A DNA stretch of 64,000 nt from Halanaerobium salsuginis (GCF_900114545.1 NZ_FOTI01000006.1:1-64000), one strand, 5' to 3'; shown: positions 1 to 11,225, numbered from the stretch's first letter. Notes: generated by a model from the sequence alone, not told the origin. Program-made: numbers and translations.

Positions 1-178
1 AGCTAAGTGTGGAAAAGATAAGCGCTGAAAGCATCTAAGCGCGAAACAGACTTCAAGATAAGGTATCCCACTCTGTTAAGGAGTTAAGATCCCTTAAAGA
101 TGATAAGGTAGATAGGCCGGAGGTGTAAGTATAGTAATATATTGAGCTGACCGGTACTAATAGATCGAGGGCTTAATC
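1..178 (+). rRNA. rrl: 23S ribosomal RNA, 3' end (partial)
   Basis: This is the 3' terminal part of a large-subunit rRNA that begins before the window. It carries the highly conserved closing segment (GGTACTAATAGATCGAGGGC, near 153-172), which in bacteria ends a few bases after GGGCTTAA. The 3' boundary is estimated from that conserved end. The 5S gene follows after about 35 bases, the standard 23S-5S order of an rRNA operon. Confidence 0.95.
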
Positions 179-213
179 ATTTATTTCCTATATGTATCTT
201 TGATTGTATAGCT

Positions 214-332
214 TTCCGGTGGTAATAGCGGAGGGGCAACACTTGTTCCCATTTCGAACACAAAAGTTAAGTCCTCCAGCGCCTATGGTACTGCACTGGT
301 AACGGTGTGGGAGAGTAGGTCACTGCCGGACC
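214..332 (+). rRNA. rrf: 5S ribosomal RNA
   Basis: The stretch has 5S hallmarks: a 5' strand TCCGGTGGT that pairs with the 3' strand of the terminal helix (CACTGCCGGA), the CCCATTTCGAACAC loop-B/C core, and GAGAGTAGGTC near the end. Its length is near the usual 117-120 nt. A run of T follows directly at 332-339, which with the terminal helix may end the rRNA transcript. No tRNA gene follows before the glycerol genes. Confidence 0.95.
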
Positions 333-369
333 TTTTTTTGATTTAATATATCAAAATTTTTAAAAATAT

Positions 370-398
370 TTGACAATTGTTTTTGACTGTGTTAAAGT
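370..398 (+). promoter_or_regulatory. Probable sigma-A promoter of glpFK operon
   Basis: A perfect -35 box TTGACA (370-375) is followed after 17 bases by TAAAGT (393-398), four of six matches to TATAAT. A second TTGACT (383-388) lies just downstream with TATAGC (404-409) at 15 bases, a poorer pair. The start of transcription would be near 405, so the mRNA would carry the hairpin leader at 421-495. The -10 assignment is tentative. Confidence 0.5.
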
Positions 399-420
399 TT
401 TATTATAGCAAAATAATTAA

Positions 421-495
421 TTAAGGTTGAGCCGAAGAGAAAACCTTATTGTGATTTAATGGGATAACTATGCCCAAATTACAATAAGGTTTTTT
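421..495 (+). promoter_or_regulatory. glpF leader: intrinsic terminator with competing hairpin, probable GlpP target
   Basis: The arm at 441-457 (AAACCTTATTGTGATTT) pairs with 476-492 (AAATTACAATAAGGTTT) over 17 positions with one G-U pair. An inner GGG/CCC (461-463 with 473-475) closes the loop, and a T run lies at 490-495: a strong intrinsic terminator between promoter and first gene. An upstream segment TAAGGTT (422-428) can pair with AACCTTA (442-448), the same bases used by the terminator, giving a mutually exclusive fold. In Bacillus the glpFK and glpD leaders hold such terminators, which GlpP with glycerol-3-phosphate overrides; a glpP gene lies at 8421. The link to GlpP is inferred. 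Confidence 0.75.
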
Positions 496-572
496 CTTTT
501 GCCTAATTTATTTAGAAAGGAGGAATAAATAGTTTAACTATTATTATTAAAAAATTAAATGGGGGTAGTGAA

Positions 573-2908
<2,336 letters not shown>

Positions 2909-2931
2909 ATAAACGGAAGGGGCGCAGTTAA

Positions 2932-4407
2932 TTGGCTAATAAATATGATGTAATTATAATTGGGGGTGGGATTTCTGGCTGTGCAGTAGCCTGGAAATTA
3001 GCCCATTATAATTTAAAAATCTTACTAGTTGAAAAAGAAGCAGATGTAGCAACTGGAACTACAAAGGCAAATACAGCGATTATTCATGCTGGTTATAATG
3101 CTGATCCGGATAAATTAAAAGGTAGACTGAATGTTAAGGGTAATGAACAAATTAAAGAAATCAGTAAAAAACTAAATGTCCCTTTTCGTGAAATAGGTTC
3201 ATTAGTAGTAGGACTGCAAAATGATAATTTAAAAGTTATTGATCAATTATATGCTAAAGGCAAAGAAAATAAAGTAAAAAATATGAAAATAGTAGATCGT
3301 AAGTGGTTGAGAGAAAATGAACCAAATATTTCTCCAAAGGCAGTTAAGGCGCTCTGGGCGCCTACTGCCGGCATAATTACTCCCTGGGAATTTGCGCTTG
3401 CAATGGCCCAAAATGCTGTTGCTAATGGGGCGGAAGTTAAGTTAGAAACTGCTGTTTTAGATATAATTACTGATTCTGATCAGGTAAAAGGTGTGAAAAC
3501 AAATCAAGGTGATTTTTATGCTGATTATGTAGTTAATGCTGCTGGACTTTATGCTGATGAAATTGCTCAATTGGTAGGAATTGAAAAAATAAAAATCACT
3601 CCTCGTAAAGGAGAATACTATATCTATGATCAGGCAAAAGATTTTGCAGTAAATCATGTTATTTTCCCAGTTCCAACCCCAATTAGTAAAGGGATAGTAG
3701 TAACTCCAACAGTTGAGAATAATTTATTGATTGGTCCTACTTCAGAAAAAGTAGCTAGTAAGCAAGATCTTGCAACAACTCGTTCAGGATTACTAGAAGT
3801 TATTTCCGGTGCTAAAAAATTGTATCCAGATTTAGATTTAAAAGATACAATTCGAGTCTTTGCTGGGTTGCGAGCAGCAGATGAAACAGAGGATTTTGTG
3901 ATTGAAGCTGCTCCACATTTAAAAGGATTTATTAATGTAGCTGGAATTCAATCACCAGGACTCTCGTCTGCAACTGCTATTGCAGATTTTACTGTAGAGA
4001 TTATGGAAGCTCAGGGACTAAAATTGAGTGAGAAAAAAGAAGTAATTGAAACAAGACCTGAACCAGTTAGATTTTACGAAATGACAAATCAGGCTAGAGC
4101 AAGTTTAATCAGTAAAAATAAAGATTATGGTCAGATAATCTGTCGCTGTGAAACAGTTTCTTATCAGGAAATTATTGATGCTATTCATGGCCCAGTAGGA
4201 GCTAGAACTGTTAATGCAGTTAAAAGAAGGACTCGCGCTGGTGCTGGTAGATGTCAGGGTGGTTTTTGTGGTCCCCGAGTGGTAGAAATAATAGCTCATG
4301 AATTAGGGATTGATCCAACTGAAGTTAAGCAGGAAGAAGCTAATTCTAATATCTTAGAATATAAGATTAAAGAACTGTTGGGAAAAAAGGTGATTGAAAA
4401 TGCATAA
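2932..4407 (+). CDS. glpA: FAD-dependent glycerol-3-phosphate dehydrogenase, GlpA-like with BFD-type Fe-S domain
   Basis: A 491-residue flavoprotein with an N-terminal Rossmann motif IIGGGISG (9-16) and a DAO-type oxidase fold. The C-terminal BFD-like [2Fe-2S] domain has cysteines at 404, 406, 441 and 446 (CRC ... GRCQGGFC). It probably oxidises glycerol-3-phosphate to dihydroxyacetone phosphate. The TTG start is chosen because GGAAGGGGCG lies about 10 bases upstream and the Rossmann motif follows at once. It overlaps the following GlpB-like gene by 8 bases, implying translational coupling. No membrane-anchor GlpC is encoded nearby, so its electron acceptor is unclear. The wider family also contains other hydroxyacid oxidases; operon context favours G3P. 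Confidence 0.85.
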   Translation: MANKYDVIIIGGGISGCAVAWKLAHYNLKILLVEKEADVATGTTKANTAIIHAGYNADPDKLKGRLNVKGNEQIKEISKKLNVPFREIGSLVVGLQNDNLKVIDQLYAKGKENKVKNMKIVDRKWLRENEPNISPKAVKALWAPTAGIITPWEFALAMAQNAVANGAEVKLETAVLDIITDSDQVKGVKTNQGDFYADYVVNAAGLYADEIAQLVGIEKIKITPRKGEYYIYDQAKDFAVNHVIFPVPTPISKGIVVTPTVENNLLIGPTSEKVASKQDLATTRSGLLEVISGAKKLYPDLDLKDTIRVFAGLRAADETEDFVIEAAPHLKGFINVAGIQSPGLSSATAIADFTVEIMEAQGLKLSEKKEVIETRPEPVRFYEMTNQARASLISKNKDYGQIICRCETVSYQEIIDAIHGPVGARTVNAVKRRTRAGAGRCQGGFCGPRVVEIIAHELGIDPTEVKQEEANSNILEYKIKELLGKKVIENA

Positions 4408-5680
4408 ACTGGAGAAGAAATTAGTTATAATCGGTGGAGGTCCTGCTGGATTAGCAGCTGCTAAAACTGCATTTGATAAAGGAATTACAGATATATTAAT
4501 TTTAGAACGAGATTTTGAATTAGGTGGTATTTTACCCCAATGTATTCATAATGGTTTTGGTCTGCATCATTTTAAAGAAGAATTAACTGGACCAGAATAT
4601 GCACAACGCTTTATTAATGATGTTGCTGAGCGAGCAATTGAGATTAAATTAAATACTATGGTATTAGATGTCAAAGAGAATAAAAAAGTTTATGCAGTAA
4701 ATAAAACGGAAGGTTTTTTTGAAATTCAGGCAGCAGCAGTTATTCTGGCAATGGGTTGTAGAGAAAGAACTGCTGGTGCAATTGGAATTCCTGGTACTAG
4801 ACCAGCTGGGGTTATTACAGCTGGAACAGCTCAACGTTATACGAATATTGAGGGGTACTTACCCGGTAAAGAAGTAGTTATACTTGGTTCAGGTGATATT
4901 GGGTTAATTATGGCCCGTCGTCTGAAATTAGAAGGAGCTAATGTTAAGGCAGTCTGTGAATTATTACCTTATACAGGTGGTTTAACAAGAAATGTAGTTC
5001 AGTGCCTAGAAGATTATGATATTCCATTATTACTTAATCATACTGTAACAGGAATTAAAGGAAATGGTAGGCTAAAAGCAGTAGAAATTTCTGAAGTAGA
5101 TAAAAACTTAAAACCAATTCCAGATACAGCTAAAATTATTAAAGCTGATACTTTACTTTTATCAGTTGGTTTAATTCCTGAAAATGAACTTTCTAAAAAA
5201 GCCAATGTTGTTCTTGATCAAAGAACTGGTGGTCCCATTGTAAATGAAGGTAGAGAAACTAATATTCCAGGAATTTTTGCCTGTGGAAATGTGCTTCATG
5301 TACATGATCTGGTTGACTGGGTAACTGAGGAAGCTGAAATAGCAGCTAGTTGGGCAGTAAAATATATTAAAAAAGATTTCTTAAAAGAGACAGCAGCAAT
5401 TAAAGTCAAAGCTGGCCAAAATGTTAGCTATGTAATTCCACAAAAAATAGAATTACAGGCAGACGATCGTAAAAAGATACCACTTTATATGAGAGTAAGT
5501 CAACCTTTAACAGCAGTTAATATTAATTTATTTGCAGATGGAGAAAAACTATATTCTTTTTCAGAACCATTTGCTAAGCCTGGTGAAATGATTAGTATTC
5601 CACTTGCTCAAAAAACTCTGGCCCAACATGAAAACTTGCAAGAAATAAGTGTTGAGATAGTTGAAAAGGAGGGAGAATAG
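4400..5680 (+). CDS. FAD/NAD-dependent oxidoreductase, GlpB-like partner of the G3P dehydrogenase
   Basis: A pyridine-nucleotide-disulfide-type flavoprotein of 426 residues. It has an FAD motif VIIGGGPAG near the N-terminus and a second Rossmann motif VILGSGDIG in the middle for NAD(P)H, ending with an IFACGN segment typical of this family. ATG 4400 is preferred over an in-frame TTG at 4394 because the ribosome site AAGGTG (4387-4392) is seven bases from the ATG but only one from the TTG. The set GlpA-like / this protein / DUF1667 recurs in anaerobic bacteria. It could pass electrons from G3P oxidation to NAD or another carrier; the direction is not shown by the sequence. Confidence 0.82.
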   Translation: MHKLEKKLVIIGGGPAGLAAAKTAFDKGITDILILERDFELGGILPQCIHNGFGLHHFKEELTGPEYAQRFINDVAERAIEIKLNTMVLDVKENKKVYAVNKTEGFFEIQAAAVILAMGCRERTAGAIGIPGTRPAGVITAGTAQRYTNIEGYLPGKEVVILGSGDIGLIMARRLKLEGANVKAVCELLPYTGGLTRNVVQCLEDYDIPLLLNHTVTGIKGNGRLKAVEISEVDKNLKPIPDTAKIIKADTLLLSVGLIPENELSKKANVVLDQRTGGPIVNEGRETNIPGIFACGNVLHVHDLVDWVTEEAEIAASWAVKYIKKDFLKETAAIKVKAGQNVSYVIPQKIELQADDRKKIPLYMRVSQPLTAVNINLFADGEKLYSFSEPFAKPGEMISIPLAQKTLAQHENLQEISVEIVEKEGE

Positions 5681-6055
5681 ATGATTGAAACTAAAACCTT
5701 AACCTGTGTTGCCTGTCCAAAAGGTTGTGAAGTTACTATAGAATATGAAGGTAATGAAATAATTGAGATTAAAGGCAATACCTGTCCTCAGGGTTCTGCA
5801 TATGCCAGGGAAGAAATAGTTGCTCCGACTAGAATTCTCCCGACAACGGTAATAGTTAAAGCTGGTGCTTTACCACTAGTTCCTGTTAAAACAAGTAAAG
5901 CAATTCCGCTAGAAATAATTCCTGATGCTATGGAAATTATTGCTAAACTAGAAATTGAGGCGCCAGTAAAGATGGGTGATGTAATTTTAAAAAACATTTT
6001 AGAAACAGGAGCAGATGTAGTAGCAACTAGAAATTTGCCAGTGCTTAAAGCTTAA
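5681..6055 (+). CDS. DUF1667 cysteine-rich protein, third component of the GlpAB-like set
   Basis: Small 124-residue protein that starts immediately after the stop of the preceding flavoprotein gene. Its N-terminus has four cysteines (C9, C12, C16 and C35, in TCVACPKGC and GNTCPQG), a pattern suited to an iron-sulfur cluster. DUF1667 proteins nearly always sit next to GlpA/GlpB-like flavoproteins in anaerobes, so it is probably an electron-transfer or assembly subunit of that complex. The biochemical role is not established. Ribosome site GGAGGGAG overlaps the end of the preceding gene. Confidence 0.8.
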   Translation: MIETKTLTCVACPKGCEVTIEYEGNEIIEIKGNTCPQGSAYAREEIVAPTRILPTTVIVKAGALPLVPVKTSKAIPLEIIPDAMEIIAKLEIEAPVKMGDVILKNILETGADVVATRNLPVLKA

Positions 6056-6098
6056 TTTGTTTTAAAAAATAATTATTGTAAGTAAATTTTAACTCTTT

Positions 6099-6138
6099 TA
6101 TATACCCGGCCAGAAAATATTTTCTGGCCGGGTATATA
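6099..6138. terminator. Perfect 40-bp palindrome after the glp operon, likely bidirectional terminator
   Basis: The half-site TATATACCCGGCCAGAAAAT (6099-6118) is followed directly by its exact reverse complement (6119-6138) with no spacer. Folded RNA would give a long GC-containing stem (CCCGGCCAG/CTGGCCGGG). It lies 43 bases after the DUF1667 stop and before the chemoreceptor gene. No clean T run follows, so it may be a terminator, an mRNA-stabilising hairpin or a symmetric protein site. Confidence 0.7.
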
Positions 6139-6307
6139 ACAATAAATATTAATTTCTATTTTTTTGGACTAAAATTATTGAATTATTAAAAAAATAAGAA
6201 GGAATTTTACCCTTTAAACTAAAATATAATATGTAGGGGTAAAAAGTATTAGTAAATGAATTATATTTCAAAAGTAAAAGCAGACAAAAAAATAGGAGAT
6301 GATATTA

Positions 6308-8353
6308 TTGTTTAAAAACATGGATTTAAAGTGGAAAATTAGTATTATTTTAACTTTAATTGTAATAATTGTTATGGCAGCAGTTGCCTTTTTTACTTAT
6401 GATTATACACAAGAAGTTATGTCTAATCAGATTGATCAAAGAATTAATTTGATCAGGGAAAATCAACGTCAGGAAATTTTGAGCCAGCTAACTAGACTTC
6501 AGAATAGAACAGAATATTTTGCTAGCTTTGAAGATGTTTATAATCTAGTTAATATGAGTACATATTATATAGAAGATGGCCAAATTATTGATCTTGCTGG
6601 AGGAGGCTGGATGAGTACTTTTACTAATAGAGCTAATCTATTAAAGGAAAATAATAGGATGTTTGCAGAAACACAATTTTCCTATGTTACTACTGCTGAC
6701 GGTATGGTATTAGTTGATTCTAGAATTGAAAATGAAGATAATATATATGATTATTCAGGAGTAAAATTACCAGAAGATCAGTATAAAAATGTTTCAAGTG
6801 AGACAGTTCATATTATTGATGATAAACCCTTAGTCTTATTTTCAGCTCCAATTAATAAAGAAACAGAAACTGGTGAAGAAACTATTGGCTATTATGTAAT
6901 GGCTACCAACCTTGATGTTTTCTATAGTGACACTCTTGAATCAATGGAAAATGTAGCTAACTTTAGATTAATAAATGGTGATGGTTTTATTTTAAGCAGT
7001 ATTACTAAAAATGAAATGGGAACAAAGATTGAAGATAAATGGACCTTAGATAAAGTAAATCAACAGGTTAAATCTGATTCAATTGTAATTGACGATCAAA
7101 CCGAATATTTTGATAGAATAAGTGATCGTTATAATATTTATATGGCAATTGATGTGCCACTTGCAGTTATAAATGGTCCAGTAAATAATATCAGAAATAT
7201 TATTCTAGTTATTGCTTTAATTGGTGTAGTAATTCTTTTTCTGGCAAACTATATATTATTAAATTGGCAGTTAAAACCGCTTAATAAATTAATTGACTCT
7301 TTTGAGCAGCTAGCTGCTGGTAAATTAGGTGAAAACATTCTAATTACTAAGACTGTAGATAAAGATGATGAAATAGGTAAATTGAGTAAATCATTTAATA
7401 ATATGGTTGGTCAATTTAAAGATGTAATTCAAAATATTAATCTTGCTTCTGATGAAGTGGAGGAGTCTTCTGGTCATTTAAAAGTGGTTTCAACTGAAGT
7501 AGGTAATGTTTCAACACAGGTCGCTCAATCTATTAACGAAGTTGCCTCTGGTGCTGATAATCAGGCAGCTAGTGTAGAAAATATTAATCATAGAATTCAA
7601 TCTCTGGCAAAAGATATTGAAAAACTGAAAGATTCTAACCAGGAAGTTGAAACACTGGCAGATCAAATGGAAGATGCTGCTGCTGGTGGTAAAATTGAAA
7701 TGGATAAAGTTAGTAAACAAATGCAAAAAATTAGAAATGCTATTCAGGAAGTTGCAGCTGGAATTTCTAATCTAGAATCAATATCTGATGAAATTGATGA
7801 AATATTAAATATCATTAATAATATTGCAGAACAGACTAATCTACTTGCTTTAAATGCTGCTATTGAAGCCGCTCGAGCTGGAGAAGCTGGCCGTGGTTTT
7901 AGTGTTGTGGCAGATGAGATTAGAGAGTTAGCTGAAGAATCAGTGAGTTCAGCGGGAGAAATTAGAAAGTTAGTTGAAGATGTTAAATCTGAAACTAAAA
8001 CAGCAAGTGTCCGGATGACAGAAGGGATTAATGAAATTCAAAATGGAGAGGAAGTTGTTGGTAGTGCAGAAAATTCTTTTGCTGATATTGAGCAGAAAAT
8101 TAAAAATGCTGCAGCAGGAATTGACTCTTCAATTAAAATTGTAGCAGATGTAGATCGTTATAGTGAAGAAATTGTGGGTGAGGTTAGTGAGATAGCCAGT
8201 ATTTCTGAGCAGACTTCTGCTAATACTGAAGAAGTTGCTGCAGCCAGTGAAGAACAGAATGCTTCTATTGAAGAAATAATTTCTCTAGCTGACTCTCTCG
8301 CAGAAATGTCTGCTAACTTAAATTCTCTTGTTAATAAATTTGACTTAAATTAG
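6308..8353 (+). CDS. Methyl-accepting chemotaxis protein with dCache-like sensor
   Basis: Membrane chemoreceptor. Numbered from the upstream ATG at 6299, a first membrane span lies at 13-33, an extracellular sensor of about 265 residues (double Cache-like) at 34-298, a second span at 299-320, HAMP at 322-375, and a long cytoplasmic coiled coil with the conserved hairpin tip [19 protein letters not shown] 6308 is preferred as start because AGGAG (6294-6298) is nine bases from it and abuts the ATG at 6299. It sits between the glycerol-3-phosphate dehydrogenase set and glpP, so a glycerol-related ligand is a reasonable guess only. It is flanked by hairpins on both sides and is probably transcribed alone. 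Confidence 0.9.
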   Translation: MFKNMDLKWKISIILTLIVIIVMAAVAFFTYDYTQEVMSNQIDQRINLIRENQRQEILSQLTRLQNRTEYFASFEDVYNLVNMSTYYIEDGQIIDLAGGGWMSTFTNRANLLKENNRMFAETQFSYVTTADGMVLVDSRIENEDNIYDYSGVKLPEDQYKNVSSETVHIIDDKPLVLFSAPINKETETGEETIGYYVMATNLDVFYSDTLESMENVANFRLINGDGFILSSITKNEMGTKIEDKWTLDKVNQQVKSDSIVIDDQTEYFDRISDRYNIYMAIDVPLAVINGPVNNIRNIILVIALIGVVILFLANYILLNWQLKPLNKLIDSFEQLAAGKLGENILITKTVDKDDEIGKLSKSFNNMVGQFKDVIQNINLASDEVEESSGHLKVVSTEVGNVSTQVAQSINEVASGADNQAASVENINHRIQSLAKDIEKLKDSNQEVETLADQMEDAAAGGKIEMDKVSKQMQKIRNAIQEVAAGISNLESISDEIDEILNIINNIAEQTNLLALNAAIEAARAGEAGRGFSVVADEIRELAEESVSSAGEIRKLVEDVKSETKTASVRMTEGINEIQNGEEVVGSAENSFADIEQKIKNAAAGIDSSIKIVADVDRYSEEIVGEVSEIASISEQTSANTEEVAAASEEQNASIEEIISLADSLAEMSANLNSLVNKFDLN

Positions 8354-8368
8354 ATATTTACAATATTA

Positions 8369-8402
8369 ACTCCTGGTTTCTATATTTATAGCAGCCAGGA
8401 GT
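8369..8402 (+). terminator. Hairpin terminator after the chemoreceptor gene
   Basis: ACTCCTGG (8369-8376) pairs with CCAGGAGT (8395-8402), and an inner CTATA/TATAG stem fills the loop. The T tract after it is short (TTTATT). It lies 16 bases past the chemoreceptor stop and its right arm is only a few bases before the glpP ribosome site AAGGAGG, so it could also influence glpP expression. Confidence 0.6.
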
Positions 8403-8420
8403 TTATTAAGGAGGAGTTTA

Positions 8421-8993
8421 TTGAGATATTTATTTCCTTATTTTAAAAAGTATCCTATTATTCCAGCTGTAAGAAAAATTAGTGATTTAGAAAAAGCAAT
8501 GCAGATTGAAAAAGCTGTGCTAGTTTTTTTATTAGCTGGCTCAATTTTTGATCTTGAATTAGCCATGAATTTAGCTCATCAAAATGATAAGATTTTATTT
8601 GTAAATATTGATTTAGTAGATGGGATAGCTACTGATGAAAAAGGAATTGAGTATTTGGCAGAAAATGATCTTTGTGATGGAATTATTTCTACTAAAAGTC
8701 ATTTGATAAAAATAGCAGATCGGACAGGATTAATGACGATTCAAAGAATTTTTTTGCTTGATTCTGATTCGCTTAAAAGTGCTCAAAAAATGTTAGGTAG
8801 TAAGTATATAGATGCGGTTGAAATTTTACCAGGAATAGCAGCACCATATTTTATTGAGATGCAAAAAAACTTAAAGATTGATTATCCAGTCATTGCTGGT
8901 GGTTTAATTAAGGAGCTTCAGGAAATAGAAAAACTTGTTAAAACAGGTGCTTTTGCAGTTTCGACAAGTAAGCAGGAACTCTGGAACTATTAA
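8421..8993 (+). CDS. glpP: Glycerol-3-phosphate-responsive antiterminator GlpP
   Basis: A 190-residue cytosolic protein of the GlpP family, usual length, with a TIM-barrel-like run of alternating strands and helices (ILFVNIDLVDGIA, AVEILPGIAAPY, PVIAGGLI). In Bacillus subtilis GlpP binds leader mRNA in the presence of glycerol-3-phosphate and prevents termination ahead of glpFK and glpD. The strong leader terminator at 441-495 ahead of glpF is the obvious target here. TTG start, preceded by AAGGAGG at good distance; the protein starts MRYLFPYFKKYPIIPAVR as expected for the family. dhaK begins 17 bases after its stop, so glpP may be cotranscribed with dhaKL. Confidence 0.9.
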   Translation: MRYLFPYFKKYPIIPAVRKISDLEKAMQIEKAVLVFLLAGSIFDLELAMNLAHQNDKILFVNIDLVDGIATDEKGIEYLAENDLCDGIISTKSHLIKIADRTGLMTIQRIFLLDSDSLKSAQKMLGSKYIDAVEILPGIAAPYFIEMQKNLKIDYPVIAGGLIKELQEIEKLVKTGAFAVSTSKQELWNY

Positions 8994-9010
8994 AAATGGA
9001 GGTATTCTAA

Positions 9011-10003
9011 ATGAATAAAAAACTGATTAATAATCCTGACGATGTTGTAAGTGAATTAATTGAAGGATTAGTCCTGGCCAAAAGTGATAAGTTAGATAAG
9101 CTTGCTGATTATAATGTAGTGGTTAGAAAAGATGCTCCGGTTGAGAAAGTTGCACTTGTTAGTGGTGGAGGCAGTGGCCATGAACCAGCTCACGCTGGTT
9201 ATGTTGGACCGGGTATGCTTGATGCTGCTGTAGCAGGTGATGTATTTACTTCTCCTACTCCGGATGCAATTTTTGAGGCAATTAAAGCTGTTGATAGTGG
9301 TAAAGGAGTATTATTAGTAATCAAAAATTATACTGGTGATGTAATGAATTTTGAAATGGCAGCAGAATTGGCTGAAGCAGAAGGAATAGAAGTTGAACAA
9401 GTAATCGTAAATGATGATGTTGCTGTTGAAGATAGTCTTTATACTACTGGTAGGCGAGGAGTTGCAGGTACAGTTTTTGTTCATAAAATTGCTGGAGCTA
9501 AAGCAGCTGCCGGAGCTGATCTAAAAGAAGTTAAAAGAACTGCAGAAAAAGTAATTGCTAATGTGAGGTCAAAAGGTGTAGCTATCAATCCTTGCCGGTT
9601 ACCATCTGCTAAAGAAAGCACATTTAAATTAGCTGAAGATGAAATTGAAATGGGAATTGGGATTCATGGAGAACCCGGAACAGAAAGAACAAAAATTAAA
9701 TCAGTTGATCAAATAGTAAGTGAACTTTTATCTGATATTATTGCTGATTTACCTTTTACTAAAGATGATAAAGTTGCTTTAATGGTTAATGGCATGGGAG
9801 GAACTCCACTGATGGAGCTTTATATTGCTACCAGAAAAGCAATTAATTTTTTAACTGAACAAGAAATAGATGTTGCTAAGACTTATACAGGAGAGTTTAT
9901 GACTTCACTTGAAATGGAAGGGCTTTCGCTAACTTTACTAAAATTGGATAATGACTTAACTGAATTACTCAATGCTGAAACAGAAATAAACTTATTCAAA
10001 TAA
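9011..10003 (+). CDS. dhaK: Dihydroxyacetone kinase substrate-binding subunit DhaK
   Basis: PTS-type dihydroxyacetone kinase subunit of 330 residues. It binds dihydroxyacetone covalently through a histidine, here His219 in GIGIHGEPG. GGGSGHEPAHAG (residues 52-63) and NYTGD (Asp110) form the rest of the substrate site. It acts with DhaL, which carries ADP, and DhaM, which supplies phosphate from the PTS. dhaL follows after 23 bases. The full set dhaK-dhaL-dhaM is present, so dihydroxyacetone can be phosphorylated with PEP as the ultimate donor. Confidence 0.95.
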   Translation: MNKKLINNPDDVVSELIEGLVLAKSDKLDKLADYNVVVRKDAPVEKVALVSGGGSGHEPAHAGYVGPGMLDAAVAGDVFTSPTPDAIFEAIKAVDSGKGVLLVIKNYTGDVMNFEMAAELAEAEGIEVEQVIVNDDVAVEDSLYTTGRRGVAGTVFVHKIAGAKAAAGADLKEVKRTAEKVIANVRSKGVAINPCRLPSAKESTFKLAEDEIEMGIGIHGEPGTERTKIKSVDQIVSELLSDIIADLPFTKDDKVALMVNGMGGTPLMELYIATRKAINFLTEQEIDVAKTYTGEFMTSLEMEGLSLTLLKLDNDLTELLNAETEINLFK

Positions 10004-10026
10004 TTTTTAACGAAGGTGAGGATAGC

Positions 10027-10644
10027 ATGACTAATAAGTTAAAAAATGCATTTTTAAAAACTGCTGATGTACTAGTTGAAAACAAAGATTATTTAACAGA
10101 ACTTGATTCTGCAATTGGTGACGGTGATCATGGTATTAATATGGCAAGAGGTTTTACAAAATTAGCAGAAAAATTATCAAATAATAGTTATAATAGCAAT
10201 TCAGAATTATTTAAAACAGTTGCGATGACTTTAATTTCAAGTGTAGGAGGGGCTTCTGGTCCGCTCTATGGAACTGCTTTTTTAAATATTAGTAAAGTTA
10301 TTACTGATCAAAAAGCTGAATTAGATAATTTGATAGCAATTGGGGAGGAAGCAGTTGCAGGTGTTCAAAAAAGAGGTAGAGCAGAAGCTGGCGAGAAAAC
10401 TATGCTTGATACCCTTATACCAGCGGTTGATTCATTAAAAGAAAGTCATCAGCAAGGACTTGATATGCAGACTGCTTTAGTAAATTGTCAAGCAGCTGCA
10501 AAATTAGGTATGAAGAATACAATTGAAATGCAGGCAACTAAAGGTAGAGCAAGTTATTTAGGGGAAAGAAGTATTGGGCATCAAGATCCCGGAGCTACCT
10601 CAAGCTATTTGATTATTAAAACATTTATTGACCAGTTTGCCTAA
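10027..10644 (+). CDS. dhaL: Dihydroxyacetone kinase ADP-binding subunit DhaL
   Basis: A 205-residue all-helical subunit that keeps ADP as a cofactor and is rephosphorylated by DhaM. The Mg-ADP site appears as D27, D32 and D34 in LDSAIGDGDHG, and the conserved GGASGPLYGTAF segment follows near residue 78. Start ATG is preceded by GAAGGTGAGG. About 100 bases separate it from dhaM, with no hairpin seen there, so the operon probably continues. Confidence 0.95.
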   Translation: MTNKLKNAFLKTADVLVENKDYLTELDSAIGDGDHGINMARGFTKLAEKLSNNSYNSNSELFKTVAMTLISSVGGASGPLYGTAFLNISKVITDQKAELDNLIAIGEEAVAGVQKRGRAEAGEKTMLDTLIPAVDSLKESHQQGLDMQTALVNCQAAAKLGMKNTIEMQATKGRASYLGERSIGHQDPGATSSYLIIKTFIDQFA

Positions 10645-10744
10645 ATATTTAAATTAATTAGATTAGATTCTTAGTTAAACTTAGAACAAAATTGTACTAT
10701 ATTTTTAATAAAAAAATTAATAATTTTAATTGAGGTGATCTATA

Positions 10745-11143
10745 ATGGTAAGTATTTTAATCATTTCACATAGTGAAAAAATTGCTTTAGGAACCAAAGA
10801 ACTAGCTGAGCAGATGAAACAGGCCGAACTTGATATCAAGGCAGTTGGCGGGACTAGTGATGGTAGTCTTGGTACTGATACAGAAGAAATAGAAGCTGCT
10901 CTCCAACAGATAGATAAAAGTGAGGGAGTGATAGTTTTAGCTGATCTGGGCAGTGCAGTTATGAGCTTTGAAATGATTTATGAATCTTTAGAGCCGGATA
11001 TACAAGCTAAGATTAAATTAGCTAACGCTCCTTTGGTAGAAGGAGCTATTTTAGCTACAGTTGAATCAAGTTTAGGTAAAAATATGACAGAAATTCTTGC
11101 TACAATTGAGAAAAAATCAATAATTGAAAAAAATAATTTATAA
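10745..11143 (+). CDS. dhaM: PTS-dependent dihydroxyacetone kinase phosphotransferase subunit DhaM (EIIA-Man-like)
   Basis: Single-domain DhaM of 132 residues related to EIIA of the mannose PTS family. His9 in ILIISHSEKIALG is the phosphorylated residue. DLGSAVMSFEM is the conserved core loop. In Escherichia coli DhaM continues into HPr-like and EI-like domains; here the protein stops after the EIIA-like domain and the next two genes encode HPr and EI as separate proteins, in the same order. Start ATG follows TGAGGTGAT. Confidence 0.93.
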   Translation: MVSILIISHSEKIALGTKELAEQMKQAELDIKAVGGTSDGSLGTDTEEIEAALQQIDKSEGVIVLADLGSAVMSFEMIYESLEPDIQAKIKLANAPLVEGAILATVESSLGKNMTEILATIEKKSIIEKNNL

Positions 11144-11225
11144 AAAAAGATGAAATTATCGTAACATTTATGTTAAAATATATAAATGAGTGATATTTTA
11201 AAAAATAATTGAAAGGATGATCAGA

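Noticed and set aside
333-572. A known metabolite riboswitch in the glpF leader
   Set aside because: No conserved aptamer core was recognised; terminator plus a glpP gene fit protein-mediated antitermination better.
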